A stretch of DNA of 10,180 nt from positions 1 through 10,180 of the forward strand of contig JAGRBM010000347.1 in assembly GCA_020434085.1 (NCBI GenBank), written 5' to 3'. This document shows positions 6,908-10,180 of this stretch, piece by piece (positions within the stretch are counted from its first letter, which is position 1; each line of letters opens with the position of its first letter). The notes under the pieces were generated by a model. It was not told where the DNA came from, did not search any database, and saw only the letters and a program-made list of their open reading frames with translations. A program made the position numbers and the translations under genes. Origin of the DNA: Chrysiogenia bacterium (GTDB lineage Bacteria; JAGRBM01).

Positions 6908-6989
6908 TGTCATTCTGAGGGGAGCTTGCGACCCGAAGAATTGCGTGCAGGCAGGCACCGGCCGATTCTTCGCTGCGCTCAGAATGACA
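6908..6989. repeat. REP/MITE-like long inverted repeat
   Basis: The outer arms TGTCATTCTGAG (6908-6919) and CTCAGAATGACA (6978-6989) are perfect 12-bp inverted repeats. Inner arms GAAGAAT (6935-6941) and ATTCTTC (6965-6971) pair inside them, so the 82-base element can fold into one long interrupted hairpin. TCATTCTGAG...GAAGAAT patterns are familiar from short dispersed intergenic repeats in many environmental bacteria. No transposase is present. Copy number in this genome is unknown. Confidence 0.6.
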
Positions 6990-7033
6990 GGTTTCTTAGG
7001 CAGAGGCCGACGTAGAGAGCTTCTCAGAATGCG

Positions 7034-7099
7034 TCTCAAATTGGGAATCTTCTCACTCTGAGACACTTCCCCCGGGCATGGAGCCTTCTCATTGTGAGA
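7034..7099. promoter_or_regulatory. Group of three TCTCA-N3-TGAGA dyads (operator-like)
   Basis: TCTCA-CTC-TGAGA at 7051-7063 and TCTCA-TTG-TGAGA at 7087-7099 are perfect dyads; the second extends to TTCTCA/TGAGAA (7086-7100). A third, TCTCA-AAT-TGGGA at 7034-7046, has one mismatch, and a half site TTCTCA is at 7021-7026. Repeated dyads of fixed arm and spacer length between divergent genes suggest binding of a dimeric regulator. I do not recognise the regulator. Confidence 0.4.
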
Positions 7100-7160
7100 A
7101 TCGCAAGAAAACCGACCACCCCATAAAATAAAATTGTTAATAATTTCAATGAGTTACGAT

Positions 7161-7181
7161 TTGTGCCGGAGTTTGGCACAA
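7161..7181. promoter_or_regulatory. Perfect dyad TTGTGCC-N7-GGCACAA
   Basis: A 7-bp perfect inverted repeat with a 7-base spacer, 78 bases upstream of the start of the secreted-protein gene and directly after an A+T-rich patch. Position and symmetry fit an operator near the promoter or a hairpin at the 5' end of the transcript. The GGCAC does not continue into a sigma54 -12 GC at the required distance. Confidence 0.35.
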
Positions 7182-7258
7182 CCCGTGGATTAGTCCGTGG
7201 TGTTCGTCACGCACGAACGATTGAAAAGGTGAGATTCGAAAGAGTGAGGGCAAAGAAG

Positions 7259-7645
7259 ATGAACCGCAAATTTCTCGGACTGACGGCAGGAGCGACTCTG
7301 ATGATGGGACTTGGTGTTCACGGTTTGGCGAAGGCAGTGAGCCTGCGCCCCGAACTCCCGGCCCTTGAGGGCGACTGGACCGCGCAGGTTCTTGAAGCCG
7401 GCGCTGATGGCCTTATCGAGGAGACGCGGACCTTCGAGATCTCGTTCAACGACGACAACGAATTTGCTTCCCGCAGTGCCGCCGGCACCCAGGGGGAAGG
7501 AACGTATGAACTTCGGGGCAGCAAGATGCTCCGTCTCAAGAGCGCGCAGGGTGAAGAGGTCTACTCCGTCATGCCGCTCAACGACAATGTGCTTTCGATT
7601 TATCGCGAGGGGAGCCAGAAGGCGATTTATCTGGTTCGGAACTAA
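7259..7645 (+). CDS. Small secreted lipocalin-like protein, function unknown
   Basis: 128 residues. The ATG at 7259 is preferred because GAGGG lies nine bases upstream and a signal peptide follows at once: basic MNRK, hydrophobic FLGLTAGATLMMGLGVHGLA (5-24), then a plausible signal peptidase site around AKA (24-26). The open frame reaches back to 7163 but would bury the signal. The mature part of about 100 residues begins LEGDW (36-40), the Gly-x-Trp start typical of lipocalin-like beta barrels. It continues as alternating polar and hydrophobic strands ending AIYLVRN. There is no lipobox Cys, so it should be a soluble periplasmic or exported protein. It appears to be transcribed alone, from the A+T-rich region upstream to the strong terminator at 7693. 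I do not recognise a named family or a function. Confidence 0.72.
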   Translation: MNRKFLGLTAGATLMMGLGVHGLAKAVSLRPELPALEGDWTAQVLEAGADGLIEETRTFEISFNDDNEFASRSAAGTQGEGTYELRGSKMLRLKSAQGEEVYSVMPLNDNVLSIYREGSQKAIYLVRN

Positions 7646-7692
7646 CAATTAACGTGGGACAGAAGGAAAGTTTCTTCCCTCGCGATAACCTC

Positions 7693-7738
7693 AAGGGACC
7701 GGCTTCGGCCGGAACACCGAAGCCGGTCCCTTCATTTT
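7693..7738 (+). terminator. Strong intrinsic terminator
   Basis: A perfect 16-bp stem, AAGGGACCGGCTTCGG (7693-7708) with CCGAAGCCGGTCCCTT (7717-7732), an 8-base loop, and a short T run (7735-7738). It lies 48 bases after the secreted-protein stop and should end that transcript. Confidence 0.85.
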
Positions 7739-7812
7739 CAAAGACACCATCGGCCCCGGAAAACTTGTAGGTGAGAATTCCCGGGCTGGTAAAAGTTGCA
7801 AGTGAGGGCTTT

Positions 7813-7923
7813 ATGTTTGAGATCGTTGGTTACAAATCAGGTCAGTACTCCATGGGCAGCATGCGCATTCGTCGCACCGGATTTTTCCGCAGCATTCGTC
7901 GCGCAGGCTTCTTCTCGAGCTGA
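7813..7923 (+). CDS. Putative 36-residue cationic micropeptide with a tandem repeat
   Basis: An ATG at 7813 with GAGGG five bases upstream opens 36 codons ending in TGA at 7921-7923. The C-terminal half is two in-frame copies of a 9-residue unit, IRRTGFFRS and IRRAGFFSS. The DNA repeat GCATTCGTCGC recurs at 7865 and 7892, exactly 27 bases apart. Two of the differing codons are synonymous (GGA/GGC, TTT/TTC), which favours a translated peptide. Six arginines and five phenylalanines make it cationic and amphipathic; there is no His run, Cys or clear signal peptide. It has its own downstream hairpin and terminator (7937-8016) and is flanked upstream by another terminator, so it is a self-contained unit. 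It could be a functional small protein, a leader peptide, or part of a small RNA. I do not recognise it. Confidence 0.45.
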   Translation: MFEIVGYKSGQYSMGSMRIRRTGFFRSIRRAGFFSS

Positions 7924-7936
7924 ACAACAACAACAG

Positions 7937-7965
7937 TGATCGGCCTGAAAAACGGCCGGCGATCA
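7937..7965 (+). promoter_or_regulatory. Bulged hairpin after the micropeptide
   Basis: TGATCGGCC (7937-7945) pairs with GGCC (7954-7957) and GATCA (7961-7965), leaving a 3-base bulge and an 8-base A-rich loop. It begins 14 bases after the micropeptide stop and precedes the terminator. It may be part of an RNA structure together with the terminator. Confidence 0.4.
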
Positions 7966-7977
7966 TCACACAGTCTC

Positions 7978-8016
7978 AAGGCCCGCATCCTCACGGTTGC
8001 GGGCCTTGGCCTTTTT
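7978..8016 (+). terminator. Intrinsic terminator of the micropeptide/small RNA unit
   Basis: A perfect 10-bp stem, AAGGCCCGCA (7978-7987) and TGCGGGCCTT (7998-8007), 10-base loop, then GGCC and TTTTT (8012-8016). It separates the micropeptide unit from hisF. Confidence 0.75.
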
Positions 8017-8043
8017 GGGGTGAGAAGTAGGTCCTCCGCTCAG

Positions 8044-8068
8044 CCCCTCTCCCTTTCAGGGAGAGGGG
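8044..8068 (+). repeat. Perfect hairpin CCCCTCTCCCT/AGGGAGAGGGG
   Basis: 11-bp perfect inverted repeat with a 3-base loop, not followed by a T run. A second hairpin, GGCCGCC-TC-GGCGGCC, follows at 8082-8097. Both lie between the terminator and hisF. The first resembles dispersed CCCTCTCCC-type intergenic palindromes found in many genomes. Confidence 0.5.
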
Positions 8069-8123
8069 AATCGGTTGGCTTGGCCGCCTCGGCGGCCTAA
8101 TCTGGGTCCCCGAAGCCCCGGAA

Positions 8124-8139
8124 TGTTCCACGTGGAACA
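8124..8139. other. parS: parS centromere site 1
   Basis: TGTTCCACGTGGAACA, a perfect 16-bp palindrome identical to the chromosomal parS sequence bound by ParB in Myxococcus, Caulobacter and Pseudomonas-type systems. It lies 21 bases upstream of the hisF start codon, in non-coding DNA, so ParB binding here could also affect hisF expression. Confidence 0.9.
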
Positions 8140-8160
8140 CCCGGCAAGAAAGGGCCCGAA

Positions 8161-8934
8161 ATGCTCGCCAAACGCATCATTCCCTGCCTGGACGTCAAGG
8201 GCGGTCGCGTGGTCAAGGGGGTCAACTTCGTCGATCTCCGCGACGCCGGAGACCCGGTCGAGGTGGCCAAGGCCTATGACGAGCAGGGCGCCGACGAGGT
8301 CTGCTTCCTGGACATCACCGCCTCGAGCGACGAGCGCGACATCATCCTGGATGTGGTGGCCCGCACGGCCGAGACCATTTTCCTGCCGCTGACCGTCGGC
8401 GGCGGGGTCCGCACGGTCGAGGACGTCCGCCGGCTCCTGAACGCCGGTGCCGACAAGGTCTCCATCAATACTGCGGCGGTGGAGACTCCCGAGCTCGTGC
8501 GCGAGGCCTCGGACGCCTTTGGCTCCCAGGCGATCGTCGTTGCCATCGATGCCAAGGCCAAAGACCCTGAAGATCCCGGCAAGGGCTGGGAGGTCTACAC
8601 CCACGGCGGCCGCAAGCCGCGCGGGCTCGATGTTGTGGAATGGGCCCGCAAGATGGAAGAGCTTGGCGCCGGGGAAATCCTGCTCACCAGCATGGACCGC
8701 GACGGTACCAAGGAAGGTTTCGACCTGGGCCTCACCCGCGCGGTCTCCGATGCGGTCGAGATTCCCGTCATTGCCAGCGGCGGGGTGGGCGGCCTCTCCC
8801 ACATCTACGACGGGCTCACCGAAGGCGGCGCCGACGCGGCGCTGGCCGCCAGCATCTTCCACTACCGCGAACACACCATCGCCGAAGTCCGCGACTACCT
8901 GCGAGAGCGCGGCGTCCCGGTGCGGCCGGCATGA
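8161..8934 (+). CDS. hisF: Imidazole glycerol phosphate synthase cyclase subunit HisF
   Basis: 257 residues, full length for this (beta/alpha)8 enzyme. The HisF subunit uses ammonia delivered by the HisH glutaminase to turn PRFAR into imidazole glycerol phosphate and AICAR, the fifth step of histidine synthesis. Both catalytic aspartates are present: D11 in [15 protein letters not shown] and D130 in VVAIDAK. Phosphate-binding loops are visible at TVGGGVRT (78-85) and in [11 protein letters not shown]. The ATG at 8161 follows AAAGGG at a suitable distance. The stop overlaps the next start (ATGA, 8931-8934). A parS palindrome lies just upstream. No hisH or hisA is seen upstream in this window, so the his genes are at least partly dispersed. 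Confidence 0.96.
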   Translation: MLAKRIIPCLDVKGGRVVKGVNFVDLRDAGDPVEVAKAYDEQGADEVCFLDITASSDERDIILDVVARTAETIFLPLTVGGGVRTVEDVRRLLNAGADKVSINTAAVETPELVREASDAFGSQAIVVAIDAKAKDPEDPGKGWEVYTHGGRKPRGLDVVEWARKMEELGAGEILLTSMDRDGTKEGFDLGLTRAVSDAVEIPVIASGGVGGLSHIYDGLTEGGADAALAASIFHYREHTIAEVRDYLRERGVPVRPA

Positions 8935-9605
8935 GCAGCTACACCCCCGCAGACGTCGAGGCCGGACAGGCGGTCTACAACCCGCTGAGCCTGCGGCTCT
9001 ATGACCTGTGGGTGACGCAGGTCTCGAACCGGCTCTTCTGGAAGTGCCCGCCCGAGAGAATTCAGACCTTCTACGACCAGAACGTCAGCACCAACCACCT
9101 CGATGTGGGGGTGGGAAGCGGCTACTACCCGGCCAACTGCAAGCGGCTGGGTCCCGGAGGGCGGCTGGCGCTCATGGATCTCAACCCCGAGAGCCTGCGC
9201 TTTACCGCCCGGCGGCTTGAAAAGCTCCGTCCCGAGACCTACCAGGCCGACGTGCTGGAGCCCATTGCCCCGCAGCTCAGCGAAGCGATTGCACCCTTCG
9301 ATTCGATCGGGCTGAACTATCTCATCCACTGCTTGCCCGGCGGCATCGAGTCCAAGTCGGTGGTGTTTGAAAATCTGGGTGCGCTTCTCGCGCCCGGCGG
9401 GGTCCTGTTCGGGACGACGCTGCTGCAGGGCGGCGTGCGCCGCTCCCCGCAGGCGCGCGCGCTCATGGATCTCTACAACCGCCGCAAGTATCTCACCAAC
9501 CGCTTCGACGACCTGCGCGGGCTGCGCGCGGGGCTCGAATCCCACTTCCCTGAAGTCGAAATCGACGTCCGCGGGGCCGTCGCCCTGTTCCGAGCCCGGC
9601 GCTGA
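8931..9605 (+). CDS. Class I SAM-dependent methyltransferase of unknown substrate
   Basis: 224 residues with ATG overlapping the hisF stop, so it is probably translationally coupled. The SAM-binding motif I is [10 protein letters not shown] (57-66), followed by the acidic motif [11 protein letters not shown] (81-89, D83) and the post-core [15 protein letters not shown] (151-165). The N-terminal [24 protein letters not shown] (17-40) and the [14 protein letters not shown] stretch (129-142) belong to a recognisable set of small bacterial and fungal methyltransferases whose function is unknown to me. There is no membrane segment, so it should be cytosolic. It is not a known histidine-pathway enzyme, and its place between hisF and hisI may be simple co-transcription. 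A parS site follows 21 bases after its stop. Confidence 0.85.
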   Translation: MSSYTPADVEAGQAVYNPLSLRLYDLWVTQVSNRLFWKCPPERIQTFYDQNVSTNHLDVGVGSGYYPANCKRLGPGGRLALMDLNPESLRFTARRLEKLRPETYQADVLEPIAPQLSEAIAPFDSIGLNYLIHCLPGGIESKSVVFENLGALLAPGGVLFGTTLLQGGVRRSPQARALMDLYNRRKYLTNRFDDLRGLRAGLESHFPEVEIDVRGAVALFRARR

Positions 9606-9626
9606 ATCAGCTTTCCAGAACCCCGA

Positions 9627-9642
9627 TGTTCCACGTGGAACA
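9627..9642. other. parS: parS centromere site 2
   Basis: A second copy of TGTTCCACGTGGAACA, identical to site 1, in the 146-base gap between the methyltransferase and hisI, 1503 bases from site 1. The flanking bases (a before, c after) are also the same as at site 1. Confidence 0.92.
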
Positions 9643-9751
9643 CTGCCCAACCCGCCCGGTGGTTGCCCGGACGTCAGGGATTTAGTAAACCACGGCCTTC
9701 CCGCGTGCATCTCAAGGAAACCCGGAGCCGCTGGAGGAGCACAGAAACGCC

Positions 9752-10180
9752 GTGGACGCTGAAGATTTCAAGAAAATCGACCCGATCTCCCGCGAAGAGT
9801 TGATCGGCCAGATCAAGTGGAACGAGCAGGGCCTCATTCCGGCCGTTGCCCAGTGCGTGGCCAGCGGTGACGTGCTCATGCTCGCCTGGGTGGACCGCGA
9901 GGCCCTGGACAAGACCGTCGAGACCGGGTTTGCCCACTACCACTCGCGAAGCCGGGGCAAACTCTGGAAAAAGGGCGAATCGAGCGGCCACGTCCAGAAG
10001 ATCCGCGACATCCGCCTGGATTGCGACGGCGACACCCTGTTGTTCCACGTGGAACAAACCGGTGCGGCCTGCCACACCGGGCGCTGGAACTGCTTCTTCC
10101 GGGAGGTCGAAGGGGAGAGCGCCGGCACCCCCTCGGGGCCCGCTGTGGTGAACGCCCTGTTCGAGGTGATCGAGGCCCGC
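9752..10180 (+). CDS. hisI: Phosphoribosyl-AMP cyclohydrolase HisI, probably HisIE (cut by window end)
   Basis: 143 codons from a GTG at 9752 to the window edge, with no stop reached. GGAGGAG (9733-9739) precedes the GTG at a somewhat long distance. HisI opens the adenine ring of phosphoribosyl-AMP, the third step of histidine synthesis. All metal ligands are visible: D90, D92 and D94 in DCDGD for Mg, and C91, C107 (ACHTG) and C114 (WNCFF) for Zn. [20 protein letters not shown] (61-80) is the conserved core. After residue 128 the sequence [14 protein letters not shown] looks like the start of a HisE phosphoribosyl-ATP pyrophosphatase domain, so the complete protein is probably the fused HisIE. 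Codons 97-102 contain a parS site within the reading frame. Confidence 0.92.
   Translation, partial: MDAEDFKKIDPISREELIGQIKWNEQGLIPAVAQCVASGDVLMLAWVDREALDKTVETGFAHYHSRSRGKLWKKGESSGHVQKIRDIRLDCDGDTLLFHVEQTGAACHTGRWNCFFREVEGESAGTPSGPAVVNALFEVIEAR
10041..10056. other. parS: parS centromere site 3, inside hisI
   Basis: A third identical TGTTCCACGTGGAACA, 414 bases after site 2, extended by one base on each side to an 18-bp palindrome (10040-10057). It lies inside the hisI frame and encodes LFHVEQ (residues 97-102), in the strand between the two metal-ligand clusters. Confidence 0.93.

Larger units (their letters stand above)
6863..7258. other. Divergent intergenic region without genes
   Basis: About 396 bases between the divergent rsmE and the secreted-protein gene. 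I see no credible coding region. It holds a REP-like inverted repeat (6908-6989), a group of TCTCA-N3-TGAGA dyads (7034-7099), an A+T-rich patch (about 7120-7160) that is the likely promoter area of the plus-strand gene, a perfect TTGTGCC/GGCACAA dyad (7161-7181), and a GTTCGT/ACGAAC dyad (7202-7218) in the probable leader. Confidence 0.7.

Noticed and set aside
7174-7191. Sigma54 promoter based on TTGGCAC
   Set aside because: At the required distance the -12 element reads GTGG rather than TTGC, so the essential GC is missing.
7163-7258. N-terminal extension of the secreted protein from a GTG at 7163
   Set aside because: It would place 32 Arg-rich residues before a clear signal peptide; the ATG at 7259 has a good ribosome binding site.
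7774-7784. Adjacent EcoRI and SmaI sites (GAATTCCCGGG), as in a cloning polylinker
   Set aside because: Only these 11 bases match; no further vector sequence is present on either side, so it is probably coincidence.
7813-7923. Histidine attenuator leader peptide for hisF
   Set aside because: The peptide contains no histidine codons, and the terminator that follows lies 150 bases before hisF with further hairpins between.
1-10180. CRISPR array, tRNA or rRNA genes, integrase or transposase
   Set aside because: Looked for and not seen: no regularly spaced repeats, no tRNA-like cloverleaf recognised, and no mobile-element protein motifs in any frame.

Overview
The window is high-GC, gene-dense bacterial DNA and looks chromosomal. 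It holds a minus-strand block (about 1-6862) and a plus-strand block (about 7259-10180), which diverge from an AT-richer intergenic region. The membrane lipid-type enzymes, the signal-peptide protein, and parS palindromes of the type found in Myxococcus, Caulobacter and Pseudomonas suggest a Gram-negative, perhaps of deltaproteobacterial grade. That placement is an inference; no rRNA or other decisive marker is present.

Minus strand, read from 6862 down to 1: rsmE, then a phosphonate operon. The operon runs from a PEP mutase fused to a nucleotidyltransferase, through a two-subunit phosphonopyruvate decarboxylase and a 2-aminoethylphosphonate (AEP) transaminase, to a CDP-alcohol phosphotransferase with a degenerate nucleotidyltransferase-like N-terminus. 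It continues with a flippase-like (LPG-synthase TM family) membrane protein and the first 25 codons of a second nucleotidyltransferase that leaves the window. Most junctions are 4-base ATGA or GTGA overlaps, so the genes are probably translated together. Read as a pathway: PEP to phosphonopyruvate to phosphonoacetaldehyde to AEP to a CMP-activated headgroup, then transfer to a lipid-type alcohol at the membrane and possibly movement across it. The simplest interpretation is a phosphonolipid (C-P bonded headgroup) biosynthesis operon.

The central region 6863-7258 has no gene. It holds a REP-like inverted repeat, a group of TCTCA-N3-TGAGA dyads and a further perfect dyad. Then come a small secreted lipocalin-like protein with a strong terminator, and a possible 36-residue peptide gene with an internal 9-residue repeat and its own terminator.

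The plus strand then carries histidine genes: hisF, a translationally overlapping SAM methyltransferase of unknown role, and hisI (probably hisIE), cut by the window end. Three identical 16-bp parS palindromes (TGTTCCACGTGGAACA) lie at 8124, 9627 and 10041, the last inside the hisI reading frame. They mark this stretch as a likely ParB loading (centromere) region, so the window is probably near the chromosome origin. The main points of interest are the phosphonolipid operon with its unusual PEP mutase active-site motif, the parS cluster threaded through his genes, and the repeat-containing micropeptide.
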